Source: Pseudoalteromonas sp. N1230-9 (GTDB taxonomy: Bacteria > Pseudomonadota > Gammaproteobacteria > Enterobacterales > Alteromonadaceae). From it: a stretch of DNA of 64,000 bases. The DNA lies in NCBI RefSeq assembly GCF_032716425.1, contig NZ_CP090419.1, positions 1,041,001 to 1,105,000 on the forward strand. The letters run 5' to 3'. The notes below the pieces were generated by a model. The model was given only the letters and a program-made list of their open reading frames with translations, had not been told where the DNA came from and did no database searches. Positions 19,022-27,541 of the stretch are shown piece by piece. A program made the translations under genes and the position numbers. Position 1 is the stretch's first letter; the number at the start of each line of letters is the position of its first letter.

Positions 19022-19460
19022 TAAACTCAACGTCAGGTTTAAACATTTTCACAATGCGATTCCAGCTGTTGATTGCGTTAATAGCAATCGTCAGTGCAAC
19101 TAACCCCTGTTCAGAAAATGTATCACTAAGAGATTGATAGAAAGTATCATCAATAGGTTGGGCAAGTGTCAACTTTTCACATAATTTTAAAGCCAGACAT
19201 TCTTGTTTTGTATAAATTGGCATGTCTTGCCATGCACTTAAACCAATAATACGGTTGGTCGTTTCACCGTATTCTCTTGCTTGTTTGGTATGCATTGCAA
19301 TGCAAAAAGCACATTGATTTATTTGTGATGCTCTTAGTTTGATCAGCTCCCATATTGTTAGACCAAAACTTGTTTCAACCGCTTTTTTAATTAATTGCTC
19401 TTGCTCAACAAGGTGTTTGATTAATGCAGGTTGAAGGTTGTAATAGTCACCACGTTTCAT
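19014..19460 (-). CDS. Carboxymuconolactone decarboxylase/AhpD-like protein
   Basis: AhpD-like proteins are all-helical, often trimeric, and use a CxxC pair for peroxide-linked redox chemistry. The 148-residue product carries the signature QINQCAFCIAMHTKQA, with Cys50, Cys53 and His57 in the canonical CxxCxxxH spacing. There is no signal peptide. It is the first gene of an operon with the AraC regulator, overlapping it by 8 bases. The window also holds katE and dps, so a role in oxidative stress is plausible but not proven. A decarboxylase activity is unlikely because the CxxC form is the redox subtype. Confidence 0.88.
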   Translation of the reverse strand: MKRGDYYNLQPALIKHLVEQEQLIKKAVETSFGLTIWELIKLRASQINQCAFCIAMHTKQAREYGETTNRIIGLSAWQDMPIYTKQECLALKLCEKLTLAQPIDDTFYQSLSDTFSEQGLVALTIAINAINSWNRIVKMFKPDVEFNE

Positions 19461-19625
19461 CGTAAATTAGCCTTTTAAAATTAAATGAGTATTCAGTTTA
19501 GGCCGATTGCAAAGTCGAGGATTGCAAAAAAACGACGTTTATATGGGGAAATTCGGTTTACCTAGTTCGCACCAAAATTTCAATCCTGTTATGCTAGGCC
19601 GATTAGCAATCACTGAGTATTTAAG

Positions 19626-19901
19626 ATGATTAACGATAACGATGTAATCGAAACTTTAGACGAATTAGAAACGTTTTTACGCCTTGTTGAAAATGGTGGC
19701 TTGGGGCTAGAAAATGTTGCGGGTGTTGCGGGTGTTGCGGGTGTTGCGGGTGTTGCGCTTGCTACAAATAACAGTGATGGTCGTCCATTTGTCGCTGTGC
19801 TGGATGATAATCATCAGCTTTTATTGGGACGTTATGTGAGTAATGACGTTTATGAAAATGGTAAAGATATGGTGAGATACGGCACTAAAAAACCACATTA
19901 A
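19626..19901 (+). CDS. Small protein with an internal Val-Ala-Gly tandem repeat, function unknown
   Basis: The 91-residue product has an acidic N-terminal helix (about 1-24), then a low-complexity stretch of four Val-Ala-Gly units (about 31-42) encoded by a perfect 9-base tandem repeat. A C-terminal part (about 50-91) with VAVLDDNHQLLLGRYVSND looks beta-rich and conserved-like. The ribosome site is weak (GAG 9 bases upstream). No family was recognised. It diverges from the AhpD/AraC operon and is followed by a lipoprotein gene 93 bases on. The repeat keeps frame whatever its copy number. Confidence 0.6.
   Translation: MINDNDVIETLDELETFLRLVENGGLGLENVAGVAGVAGVAGVALATNNSDGRPFVAVLDDNHQLLLGRYVSNDVYENGKDMVRYGTKKPH
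19716..19760 (+). repeat. In-frame 9-base tandem repeat
   Basis: Four perfect copies of GTTGCGGGT lie at 19716-19751, with a degenerate fifth (GTTGCGCTT) at 19752-19760. They encode Val-Ala-Gly units in the small gene. Slippage would change protein length by 3 residues per unit without a frameshift. Confidence 0.95.
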
Positions 19902-19994
19902 GTACTATTTTGTACCTAAAAAATTTTATTTTAGGCTAGCGATATAATAGTATGTTCTTAATAAACACTGAATCAATATAAAAAAGGGAAGTCT

Positions 19995-20228
19995 ATGAAA
20001 TTTTTAAGTGTTATTTTATTAGCCGTTTTAATGAGTGGCTGTGCAAGTTCAAGCGACGAGCAAGCAAGCAATGATGGCTTAATTTGTAAAAGGGAAAAAC
20101 CAACAGGCAGTAACATACCAACACGTGTATGCCGTACTCCTGAGCAAATTGCTGCGATGGAAAAGGAAAGTAAACAAGGTATTCGTGATATCCAGCGAAA
20201 CAGTACAAATACAGTAAGAATGAATTAG
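19995..20228 (+). CDS. Small predicted lipoprotein, function unknown
   Basis: The 77-residue product has a short lipoprotein signal ending in LMSGC (Cys16), with Ala-Ser-Ser after the Cys, which favours outer-membrane sorting. A strong AGGGA site lies 7 bases upstream. The mature part is polar and charged, with two further cysteines (about 32 and 45) that could pair, and a possible short helix (TPEQIAAMEKESKQ). Similar tiny lipoproteins occur in marine gammaproteobacteria, but I can assign no function. It ends just before a strong bidirectional terminator. Confidence 0.75.
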   Translation: MKFLSVILLAVLMSGCASSSDEQASNDGLICKREKPTGSNIPTRVCRTPEQIAAMEKESKQGIRDIQRNSTNTVRMN

Positions 20229-20257
20229 TACAAGTACTAAACGCTTCTGTAGTACAA

Positions 20258-20292
20258 AAAATGGCCGCACTCATTAAAAGTGCGGCCATTTT
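20258..20292. terminator. Strong bidirectional rho-independent terminator
   Basis: A perfect 14-bp stem (20258-20271 with 20279-20292) with a 7-base loop, A-rich on its left and T-rich on its right, serves both the lipoprotein gene (+) and the TonB receptor gene (-). Confidence 0.92.
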
Positions 20293-20294
20293 GT

Positions 20295-22583
20295 TTATAT
20301 CTTTGCGCGTATACCTACAGCAATACTCCGCCCTGGTTGTGGCGCTAGATAGCGTAGATAACTTTGGTGAGGGCGAATTTCTTGGTTTGTAAGATTATTG
20401 ATATTTATAAAAAATTCATTCTCAAAACCAAACAGTGAACGACTATAACTAAAATTAGCGCCTAAGCTATAGTAACTTGGTGATGCGTGTTCAAACTTTG
20501 CAAGTTGTTGTTGCGCTTTGTTGTGTTGGTAATCAACTGACGCCTTAAAACTTTCAAATTGCCAATGCACTGCTGCCCCATAGCTGTCGGCTGGCGTGCG
20601 AGGAATACTGTCTCCTTCGAGTCGACGACGAAAGTACTCAGCCATTTGCGCTTCGTCTGGATTAAAAAAGGCCTCAGGAGTGAAGGGGTTATAGCTTCCA
20701 TCAAATTGATAGACTGGGGTGTTTTTTGTTTCATCTACATAAGCGCTAAAGCTAAAATCGCCTATGTTTTGCGTATTGAGTGTGTAATTAAGCTCAACCT
20801 CAAAGCCTTTATTGAGTGTATCCGCTTGACGCCACTCTTTGACATAAACACCTCCTCTGTTGACGCCTGTGCTGCCAAGATAAATATAGTTATCGTAGTT
20901 ATTTTCGTACCAATTGGCGGTAATACTTAGATTTTTAAATTGCAAACCTGTGCCAAACTCTTCTGCTTTATTGCTCTCTTTTTTGAGATTTGAGTTGCCT
21001 TGCTCTTCAATTAAAAGTGCGTAGTGAGGATTGCTTGCATAAAGCTCATTCATGCCAGGTGCACGCTCAGCGTGAGTGAGGCTTGCAGCAATATACCAAA
21101 ATGAGGTGATGTCCCAATTTAAAGAAACCGAGTGGTTGAATAGGTCATATTTATTATTTTGAACCAGTGCTCCAAGGCCTCGGCCTGGTTGATAGTGACT
21201 ATTTATAGTGGGTGTGTACTTTACTTCTTCGTAGCGTGCGCCAAGTTGAAGTGAAAGAGGTCCAAACGCTGCGTTTTGCATCATATAGGCAGCTTCGCGT
21301 TTGGCTTTAATATCTGGCAAATAGTTATTGTTACCACTGCCTTGCTTTTCACTTTGGTCTATAAACAGGCCAAATGTACCGGTGAATTGTTCACTGAATT
21401 GGTAGTTTAAAGTTGGGCTAATTTGCCAGTTTTTCAAAATGAATTTATTTACTCTACGGTGATCAAGGTTTTCGTCATCTGATTGTTTTGAGTAGGCTGC
21501 TTTTACATTAAACTGGTTCAAGTATAAATTAGCTGAAAATTGTTTTTGGTAAAGCGCATCAATTCGATATTGCGATGAGTAAATTCGAATATTTCCTGAC
21601 TGGTTACTCTGTTGTGTGTCATGTGAGTGTTCTCGTTCGCGTATCGGGTGAATAAACCCAGGTATTGCACGGTTGGCGGCATTATAATTTACAGATAAAC
21701 CGAAAAGCTGCTCATGTTCAAAACGTTGACTCCCCCCAAACGTTAAATTGGTTTGGTAATAACTTGAATTGACCACTTTGTTTGCGGAGTTGGCAAGCTG
21801 GTGAGTAATAATTTGCTCATCAATGGGTGTCACATCAACAAATTTGGTGCCGTCATGTTCCCAAGTGGGTCTTGCGAGAGAAACCTGACATTGGCTCGTC
21901 AGTTGGCTATTTAAAACTAGTTTCCCCCAGTTGGAGCAATCAGCAGCCTTTGCTGTATTAGGAATTTTATAGTCACTGTGTTCTCGGTAGAGCAGGTTTA
22001 CGTTATACGCAAAGTCATTTTGCTGACCACCTAGCGTACTAAGTAAAGAGGTTGCAGCATTATAACCCGTTTGAATTTCTACTTTGTCTTCTTTTTCGGC
22101 TTCTTGTTGTAAAGGTATGCGACCATCATTAACATCAACAAGACCCGCCATAGCTTCACCGCCAAAAGGAATTGTTGCACGTGCCCCTTTTAGAACAGTA
22201 ATAGACTCAGCAAAAAAGGGTTCTATGGGAATGAGTTGATCATCGCTGATCGCTGACATATCACGAATTGGCATACCATTGCTTGTGATTAACACGCGTT
22301 GCCCACCTTGCCCCCTAATTTGCGGTCGACCCGCAGAAGATCCAAAAAAACTGCTACTTACACTTGGAGTTTGCGATAGGGTATCACCTAAGGTCGATGC
22401 TTTTTGTTGCGCTAATAGCTCGCCAGATAGAACCGATTTGCCCACAACAATTTGACTCACGGGAGAGTAGTCTTTTACATAGCTATTTACTTCAATGTGT
22501 TCAATGTGTTCAATGTGTTCAATGTCTTGTGCATACAGCGGGGTCGATAATCCTATGCAGAGGATAGGGGATTTGAGTCTCAT
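20295..22583 (-). CDS. TonB-dependent outer-membrane receptor, probable zinc (ZnuD-like) transporter
   Basis: The 762-residue product has a signal peptide (about 1-19, YAQ), then four His-Ile-Glu-type triplets, an N-terminal plug domain (about 32-150; KSVLSGELL, GRPQIRGQGGQRVLI, ITVLKGARATIPFGGEAMAGLVDV) and a 22-strand-type barrel. It ends in an aromatic-poor C-terminus (AVGIRAKI). TonB receptors import metal complexes using the proton-motive force. A Zur-like operator lies 17 bases upstream of the start and matches the one before the zinc GTPase operon. With the His-rich N-terminus, this points to zinc rather than iron. The substrate is inferred. Confidence 0.85.
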   Translation of the reverse strand: MRLKSPILCIGLSTPLYAQDIEHIEHIEHIEVNSYVKDYSPVSQIVVGKSVLSGELLAQQKASTLGDTLSQTPSVSSSFFGSSAGRPQIRGQGGQRVLITSNGMPIRDMSAISDDQLIPIEPFFAESITVLKGARATIPFGGEAMAGLVDVNDGRIPLQQEAEKEDKVEIQTGYNAATSLLSTLGGQQNDFAYNVNLLYREHSDYKIPNTAKAADCSNWGKLVLNSQLTSQCQVSLARPTWEHDGTKFVDVTPIDEQIITHQLANSANKVVNSSYYQTNLTFGGSQRFEHEQLFGLSVNYNAANRAIPGFIHPIREREHSHDTQQSNQSGNIRIYSSQYRIDALYQKQFSANLYLNQFNVKAAYSKQSDDENLDHRRVNKFILKNWQISPTLNYQFSEQFTGTFGLFIDQSEKQGSGNNNYLPDIKAKREAAYMMQNAAFGPLSLQLGARYEEVKYTPTINSHYQPGRGLGALVQNNKYDLFNHSVSLNWDITSFWYIAASLTHAERAPGMNELYASNPHYALLIEEQGNSNLKKESNKAEEFGTGLQFKNLSITANWYENNYDNYIYLGSTGVNRGGVYVKEWRQADTLNKGFEVELNYTLNTQNIGDFSFSAYVDETKNTPVYQFDGSYNPFTPEAFFNPDEAQMAEYFRRRLEGDSIPRTPADSYGAAVHWQFESFKASVDYQHNKAQQQLAKFEHASPSYYSLGANFSYSRSLFGFENEFFININNLTNQEIRPHQSYLRYLAPQPGRSIAVGIRAKI
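22491..22526 (-). repeat. In-frame 9-base tandem repeat coding for His-Ile-Glu triplets
   Basis: On the + strand, three perfect copies of TTCAATGTG are followed by TTCAATGTC (22491-22526). On the coding strand they give Asp-Ile-Glu then three His-Ile-Glu, just after the signal peptide of the receptor. The His/Glu pattern could bind metal. Confidence 0.95.
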
Positions 22584-22599
22584 TATTCACTCTTTGATA

Positions 22600-22614
22600 T
22601 GTTATAGTATATCG
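22600..22614. promoter_or_regulatory. Zur-like operator upstream of the TonB receptor
   Basis: The core TGTTATAGTATATCG shares TGTTATA-R-TATATC with the site at 5992-6006 and matches the Zur consensus TGTTATA-N-TATAACA at 12 of 14 specified positions. It lies 17 bases from the receptor ATG, where repressor binding would block transcription. Confidence 0.68.
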
Positions 22615-22745
22615 ATTTTACTTTGTATCTGAATGAGGTTCAAATGATAGATTCACTATTTAATCTAGCTTTACTTAAAAATGTTTTACTTTAGGACAGG
22701 TTAGCGTGCTCCACTAATTAGGGAGCACGGTAGATTTTTAAAGCA

Positions 22746-23390
22746 TTACTGAGGGAGTTGTTGGTGGATGTTATCAACCAGTTCATTTGGAATACATAAT
22801 TGATTTGCTAACGCTTCTAAATAATGTTTAGAGATACTCTGATTTAAGTCAATGGCACTAGCGCTTGCAACGTACACTTCAATGCCCATTTGAGCGTTGG
22901 GTACAGCATTAACAAGTTCTGATAATTGCATGGGTTTTCTTAGTTCATCGAACAACATCGCTTTTTCTTGTGCACTCAGTTCTAGGGTATCGACTTGTGC
23001 AAAAATCTTTTGTCTCTCTGTGTCATCGATATGCCCATCTGCATAGGCGGCAGCGATCATTGCTCGCATTAATAAGAGTTGCCCGTCGGTGTGGTTATCA
23101 TCAATGACTTCATTAAATGAATGCTCTGGCATTACTGCTGGAGTAAAGTCAAAAGTGCGCGAGGAGGTGGGTTTAGCTGTTGTTGGTTTTTGCTCTGAAT
23201 ATTGTTTATATGCTTTCCAAGCTAGGCCACCAATGGCAGCAAGCGCGCCATATTTTATAGCCTTTTTACCTGTTTTCTTGCTTTTTCCTCCCATCATGCT
23301 TGTAAGTCCACTACCAGCCACACCACCTAGCAAGCCACTCAGCGCACCAGATTTGTTTAAGTTACCTACCAGTTTTTGCAAGTCTTTCAT
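22746..23390 (-). CDS. DUF533 (YebE/TerB-like) inner-membrane-associated protein
   Basis: The 214-residue product has a Gly-rich N-terminus (SGLLGGVAGSG, about 18-28), a short hydrophobic stretch (about 46-57) and a linker. The C-terminal TerB-like helical domain (about 95-210) contains RAMIAAAYADGHIDDTERQ, the diagnostic metal-binding-type acidic loop. This layout matches E. coli YebE and the DUF533 family. E. coli yebE belongs to envelope-stress regulons; the biochemical role is unknown. A GGAGA site precedes the ATG. It lies 162 bases upstream of the TonB receptor on the same strand, but the receptor has its own operator. Confidence 0.88.
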   Translation of the reverse strand: MKDLQKLVGNLNKSGALSGLLGGVAGSGLTSMMGGKSKKTGKKAIKYGALAAIGGLAWKAYKQYSEQKPTTAKPTSSRTFDFTPAVMPEHSFNEVIDDNHTDGQLLLMRAMIAAAYADGHIDDTERQKIFAQVDTLELSAQEKAMLFDELRKPMQLSELVNAVPNAQMGIEVYVASASAIDLNQSISKHYLEALANQLCIPNELVDNIHQQLPQ

Positions 23391-23587
23391 TGTTGTCTCC
23401 TTATCATCTACTGCTCAGAGTAGAGTTTTTAGAAACAAAATTAAATATGTTTAATGTTACAAAGCATGATAGCTCGTATTTTTTTGACTTCTTAAGTTAA
23501 TAAAAAACAATGTTAAACATTCTTTATTTTATGATAATCATAAAATATAGTTTGACAGTCATAAACTGGTTGTGTAGTTTTTGAACT

Positions 23588-23824
23588 ATGAAAATACGTA
23601 TTAATTTAGATGTTGAATTAGCAAAGAACAAAATGCAGCTCAAAGAGTTGTCGCAACGTATTGGTATTTCTATGACCAACCTCTCTTTGCTCAAAAACTC
23701 AAAAGTGAAGGCTATTCGCTTTAGTACACTTGCGGCCATTTGTGAGGCATTAAATTGCCAACCAGGCGATATTTTAGAGTACCAAAAGGATAGCGACGAA
23801 GATGATAAAGAAAGCAGAATTTAG
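23588..23824 (+). CDS. Small Cro/CI-type (YozG-like) transcriptional regulator
   Basis: The 78-residue protein is essentially one HTH_XRE domain: helices around ELAKNKMQLKELSQRIGIS and the recognition helix MTNLSLLKNSK, then FSTLAAICEALNCQPGDILEY. The acidic tail follows. Proteins of this size and pattern pair with DUF2975 membrane proteins in many bacteria. The membrane-protein gene begins 9 bases after the stop, supporting such a pair. No clear ribosome site precedes the ATG, so the transcript may be nearly leaderless or the start weak. Confidence 0.88.
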   Translation: MKIRINLDVELAKNKMQLKELSQRIGISMTNLSLLKNSKVKAIRFSTLAAICEALNCQPGDILEYQKDSDEDDKESRI

Positions 23825-23832
23825 GAGCGCAA

Positions 23833-24447
23833 ATGCTTAATCGTGATTTTTTACTACCAGGAATAGCGGCGGGGGTGTTAGCTGTTATATTTCCTATGTA
23901 TTGGATTTCAATTTTTGGCAACACACTCGAAGGATTAGGTGAAGCACTGAAGCTTGATCTACAAAGCTTGAGCTTCTCTGATGCTGTATTTGTGCTACTA
24001 GGTGCGTTAGAAATATATGTGTATCTAAGCTTACGTAAAGCACTTAAAGATATGTTTGATGTCGAAATTGTACGTATTATGTTATGTATATTAGCTGTAT
24101 TGGTTTTATCGTTTCATGCAACAGTTTTGTGTGATGTTTTCCTTGCTGTGAGTAGTGAAACTGTTTCGGCTGCTACTGCTGAAACGGTGGCAGGTATCGC
24201 CATGATAGTATCCGCTGGCAGTCTTGGGTTGTATGCTTTAGTTGGGTTAATAACCGCAGCTTTATTATTAACAAAACGTCATGGTACGCCCACTTTATTG
24301 ACGGTTTTTTCAGTACTTTTATTGATTATGTGTATTTTCCAACTTACCGTGATATTTGCATATATGAACCTAGTTTTATTCCCTGTTGCGTTAATTGTTT
24401 TAATGATCTTCTTTATAAAAAAACCAGAGTTAGTCGAGGTTGTGTAA
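23833..24447 (+). CDS. Multi-pass membrane protein paired with an XRE regulator (DUF2975-like)
   Basis: The 204-residue product is very hydrophobic, with five or six likely membrane helices (about 8-27, 48-66, 77-101, 113-150 as two, 157-194 as two). AGGAG precedes the ATG. The position directly after a YozG-type HTH gene and the length fit the DUF2975 family, though I could not confirm the family motif by eye. In such pairs the membrane protein may sense a signal or restrain the regulator; this is inference. A hairpin follows. Confidence 0.7.
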   Translation: MLNRDFLLPGIAAGVLAVIFPMYWISIFGNTLEGLGEALKLDLQSLSFSDAVFVLLGALEIYVYLSLRKALKDMFDVEIVRIMLCILAVLVLSFHATVLCDVFLAVSSETVSAATAETVAGIAMIVSAGSLGLYALVGLITAALLLTKRHGTPTLLTVFSVLLLIMCIFQLTVIFAYMNLVLFPVALIVLMIFFIKKPELVEVV

Positions 24448-24460
24448 CAACTAATAAGGT

Positions 24461-24488
24461 TATGCTACTGGAACATACCAGTAGCATA
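24461..24488. terminator. Hairpin between convergent genes
   Basis: A perfect 11-bp stem (24461-24471 with 24478-24488) with a 6-base loop lies in the 48-base gap between the membrane-protein and azurin genes. A T run starts 4 bases later on the + strand. Confidence 0.75.
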
Positions 24489-24495
24489 GGCATTT

Positions 24496-24945
24496 TTAGC
24501 TGAGCGAGAATGTTCCTTGCATTATTGCGTAGTGACCAGGGTATGAGCAGAAGAATGCATAGCTTTCACCTTCTTTTAATAGGCTTGTTTTAAATGTGAC
24601 ACTTGTTTGTTCACCTCCACCGATGATTTTGGTAGCAGCGAGAACACGCTCATCACCCGGTTTAAGGTAGTTTTTATCAAGCCCTGCACTCATACCGTCA
24701 CTGGCAATATCAGGAATATTAGCTTGTTTCGATAACACCCAATTATGACCCATCGCATTGGCAGGAAGTGTTCCTGTGTGCTTTAACGTTACAGTGACCT
24801 CTTCACAGCTTTTTGGGGCTGATAATGACTTAGTTGAAAATTGCATCATATCATTTGACTCAATTGTTAATTCACACTCGTTGGCATTTGCTGATGCAGC
24901 CAATACGAATAAAAGTGAGCCTATGGTTAGTTGTGTGATCTTCAT
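24496..24945 (-). CDS. azu: Azurin, periplasmic blue copper protein
   Basis: Azurin carries single electrons in the periplasm. From the ATG at 24945 (AAGGAGA upstream) the product has 149 residues with a signal peptide ending ANA (about 21). All type-1 copper ligands are present: His67 in GHNW, Cys133 in FFCSYPGH, His138 and Met142. A Cys24-Cys47 disulfide is also expected. An upstream in-frame extension runs into hugZ and lacks a ribosome site, so it was rejected. The gene starts 37 bases after hugZ ends, on the same strand, so it may share the haem operon transcript. Confidence 0.96.
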   Translation of the reverse strand: MKITQLTIGSLLFVLAASANANECELTIESNDMMQFSTKSLSAPKSCEEVTVTLKHTGTLPANAMGHNWVLSKQANIPDIASDGMSAGLDKNYLKPGDERVLAATKIIGGGEQTSVTFKTSLLKEGESYAFFCSYPGHYAIMQGTFSLS

Positions 24946-24982
24946 GAATTTCTCCTTGGGTTTATAGTTCGCATTAGAAAGG

Positions 24983-25705
24983 TTAAACAGTACTTCTTGC
25001 TTCTTTAGTAAGCTGAACAAGTGCAACACGTACTGCTTGTGGGCTATCACATTCCTCACTAAAAGGAATGTAGTAGTTTCTCTTGTGGCTTCTGATATAA
25101 CAGCCTTGTGGTAATAAGCCATTCATGACAGGTGCATGGGCATCTACCTTGTAATGGTGTTTTAAGATCAATCCCATAGCGTCTTGATGATCTTCGTTCA
25201 TATGATCGATCATCTGTTGTTCTTGGGTGTTATCCCACACTTTTTTCGCTGATTGCCATTCGTCTTTTTCTATCCAGAAAATTTTGCCAAATCCACCAAT
25301 ATAGCGAATACGCACAGGCTCAAGTTGCCATAAATTAAAGTCATGGGCACTACGGTATGTATCAGCTTCAGGGTAAAGGGCAATGTATTTATTCAGCAAT
25401 TCATCAGCGAGTGCTTGAGGTACTTTAGAGCCGTCACCCACAATTGTTACTCGGCCATGTTCGTTTTGATCCCCTGTATCGGCAGCATCAAAAACGGTGA
25501 GGCTCATGCGCTTGTCGTGAGTTAGGTTTTTGGTGTGTTGTGCAATATCGCTAATAAAAAAATAAAGTTTGCCTTGCTCATCACACATATAAGGCGTGAC
25601 AGAACCAAATGGATAACCACGTAAATTATATGAAAGGGTCGACATAACACCGCTATTTTTTTTATATACCAATTGTTTGGCATGATGGACTGCTTGTGTT
25701 CTCAT
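24983..25705 (-). CDS. hugZ: HugZ/HutZ-family haem-utilisation protein
   Basis: HugZ/HutZ proteins bind and degrade haem to release iron; they have a split-barrel PNPOx-like fold. The 240-residue product has the split barrel at about 10-140 (STLSYNLRGYPFGSVTPY, GKLYFFISDIAQHTKNL) and a C-terminal DUF2470-type region with the signature MIDHMNEDHQDAM (His168, Asn170, His173). Its ATG overlaps the hmuV stop by 4 bases, so it is the last gene of the hmuTUV-hugZ operon, apart from possible azurin readthrough. Control by the upstream Fur-like box is expected. Confidence 0.92.
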   Translation of the reverse strand: MRTQAVHHAKQLVYKKNSGVMSTLSYNLRGYPFGSVTPYMCDEQGKLYFFISDIAQHTKNLTHDKRMSLTVFDAADTGDQNEHGRVTIVGDGSKVPQALADELLNKYIALYPEADTYRSAHDFNLWQLEPVRIRYIGGFGKIFWIEKDEWQSAKKVWDNTQEQQMIDHMNEDHQDAMGLILKHHYKVDAHAPVMNGLLPQGCYIRSHKRNYYIPFSEECDSPQAVRVALVQLTKEARSTV

Positions 25706-26490
25706 AAAAACTCCTGACGTTGAGAATAGATCATAGGGGCGTCATGCAATGGATGAGGCTTAACATGCAATGGCATGGCATAAATATGATTTAAATTTTG
25801 TTCTGTAAGGACATCGGGTGTAGCACCGGATGCTAAAATCTGTTTTTGATGCAACATGATAATGTCGCTGGTATACAGGCCGGCTAAGTTTAGGTCATGA
25901 ATCGCGATGATAGCTGCATTTCCCATGTCTACGAAGTGCTTTACGCAACTCAGCAGAGTATGTTGATGGCGCATATCAAGGGCAGATGTTGGCTCATCAA
26001 GAAGCATCAGCTTAGGCTCGCTATTATCACTAAAAGCATCAAGTTGCGCTAAACAACGGGCCATACTGACCCGTTGTAGTTCTCCACCTGATAGCGCAGT
26101 TGTACGACGTTCCTTCAAATGACTAAGTTCCATAAAGTCGATATATTGAGCTACTTTTTTGGCACTTTGTTTAGCTGACTCTTTGTATGAATAACGACCC
26201 ATTGCAACCAGTTCTTGTACTGTAAAAGCAAAACCCAATTGCTGAGACTGCATGACAACAGCGCGTTTATGTGCCAATTCTATTTGACTATAGTGCGCTA
26301 AAGGTTGACTGTGTAATGTCACATCTCCTTGATAGGGGATAGTTCCTGCGAGAGTATGTATAAGAGTTGATTTACCGGCGCCGTTTTCGCCTATCAAACC
26401 AACACATTGACCTACCTTTACCTCGCCGGTGATATTTTGCAAGATGCGTGTTTTGCCGTAGCTGACATTAAGATTTCTAAAACTAAGCAC
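25702..26490 (-). CDS. hmuV: Haemin ABC transporter ATPase HmuV
   Basis: This ATPase powers haem import through the HmuU permease. The 262-residue product has Walker A GENGAGKST (34-42), a Q-loop region, the signature LSGGELQRV (133-141), Walker B LMLLDEP (161-167) and a switch His in AIHDLNLAG. The start is a GTG at 26490 inside the end of hmuU, with a GGAGG ribosome site 5 bases upstream. It overlaps hmuU by 8 bases and hugZ by 4. Confidence 0.94.
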   Translation of the reverse strand: MLSFRNLNVSYGKTRILQNITGEVKVGQCVGLIGENGAGKSTLIHTLAGTIPYQGDVTLHSQPLAHYSQIELAHKRAVVMQSQQLGFAFTVQELVAMGRYSYKESAKQSAKKVAQYIDFMELSHLKERRTTALSGGELQRVSMARCLAQLDAFSDNSEPKLMLLDEPTSALDMRHQHTLLSCVKHFVDMGNAAIIAIHDLNLAGLYTSDIIMLHQKQILASGATPDVLTEQNLNHIYAMPLHVKPHPLHDAPMIYSQRQEFL

Positions 26491-27541
26491 CTAGGCCTCC
26501 GTGTTTACTTTTAAGGATGAGGTAGATAAATAAAGGTGCACCAAGCAGGGCTGTGATAATACCAATGGGCAGCTCCGCTGGCATAACGAGCGTACGTGCA
26601 AGCCAATCAGAGAGCAGTAAAACAATAATCCCGAGCAGCATAGATAAGGGCATCATTATTCGTAAATGCGGGCCAACCATGAGTCTTGCAATATGGGGTA
26701 CGACTAAACCTACAAAGCCAATTAAACCGGTTAGAGCAACACTTGCGCCAACACCAAGGGCAACTAAGATAATGATTTGGAATTTAAGCGTGTGCGTATT
26801 GATCCCCAAATACTGTGCTTGTGATTCGCCAAGTAATAAACAATTCATGGGTTCTTTTAAGTACCAAAGACCGATAGCACTTATCAATAATAAAGGCATT
26901 GCTTGGCTTAGATTGGCCCAGTTTGCACCACCTAACGAGCCCATAGTCCAATAGTTGATTAGTCTTAAAGCACTATCGTCGGCATAAAAACTCAATAAAC
27001 CAATGAGTGCAAAGGCTAAAGCATTAATTGCAACGCCAACTAAAATCAATGTTGTTACATTTACTTGGCCTGCTTGCTTAGCAACTAAGTAAACAAATAG
27101 GGTGACAACGAATGCGCCAATAAATGCTGCATAGGGTAAGTATTTATTAGCTTGAAAATCAAATTGAGTACCTAACGCAATAAATGCAACAGCAACAACT
27201 GCAGCTCCTGAGCTAATGCCGATAATTGACGGATCAGCAAGGGGGTTACGGCACAGAGCTTGTGTTGCTGTGCCTGTTTGCGCTAAGACTAAACCTATCA
27301 TTACAGCAAGCATGAAACGTGGCAGGCGTATTTGTGTTACCACGTTAATTTGTAATGCATCAAACTGGGTAAAGTACTCAGGTGCAAGCCATGCGATTGC
27401 TAATTGCCAATCCCAGCCAGCAGGGCCAAAGCCTATGCTTATTAGAGATAAAACAGCAATACATAACACGCATGCAATAATCCACTTATTAGGAAAAAAC
27501 CGAGCAGTCATCTGCAAGGTTATCGAAGCGAATGTACTCAT
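26483..27541 (-). CDS. hmuU: Haemin ABC transporter permease HmuU (FecCD family)
   Basis: The 352-residue product has about ten membrane helices and FecCD hallmarks: RLPRFMLAVMIGLVLAQTG, ALCRNPLADPSIIGISSGAA and the coupling-region GLIGFVGLVVPHIAR. It forms the inner-membrane channel for haem with HmuT and HmuV. Its ATG overlaps the hmuT stop (ATGA), giving translational coupling. Confidence 0.95.
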   Translation of the reverse strand: MSTFASITLQMTARFFPNKWIIACVLCIAVLSLISIGFGPAGWDWQLAIAWLAPEYFTQFDALQINVVTQIRLPRFMLAVMIGLVLAQTGTATQALCRNPLADPSIIGISSGAAVVAVAFIALGTQFDFQANKYLPYAAFIGAFVVTLFVYLVAKQAGQVNVTTLILVGVAINALAFALIGLLSFYADDSALRLINYWTMGSLGGANWANLSQAMPLLLISAIGLWYLKEPMNCLLLGESQAQYLGINTHTLKFQIIILVALGVGASVALTGLIGFVGLVVPHIARLMVGPHLRIMMPLSMLLGIIVLLLSDWLARTLVMPAELPIGIITALLGAPLFIYLILKSKHGGLGA

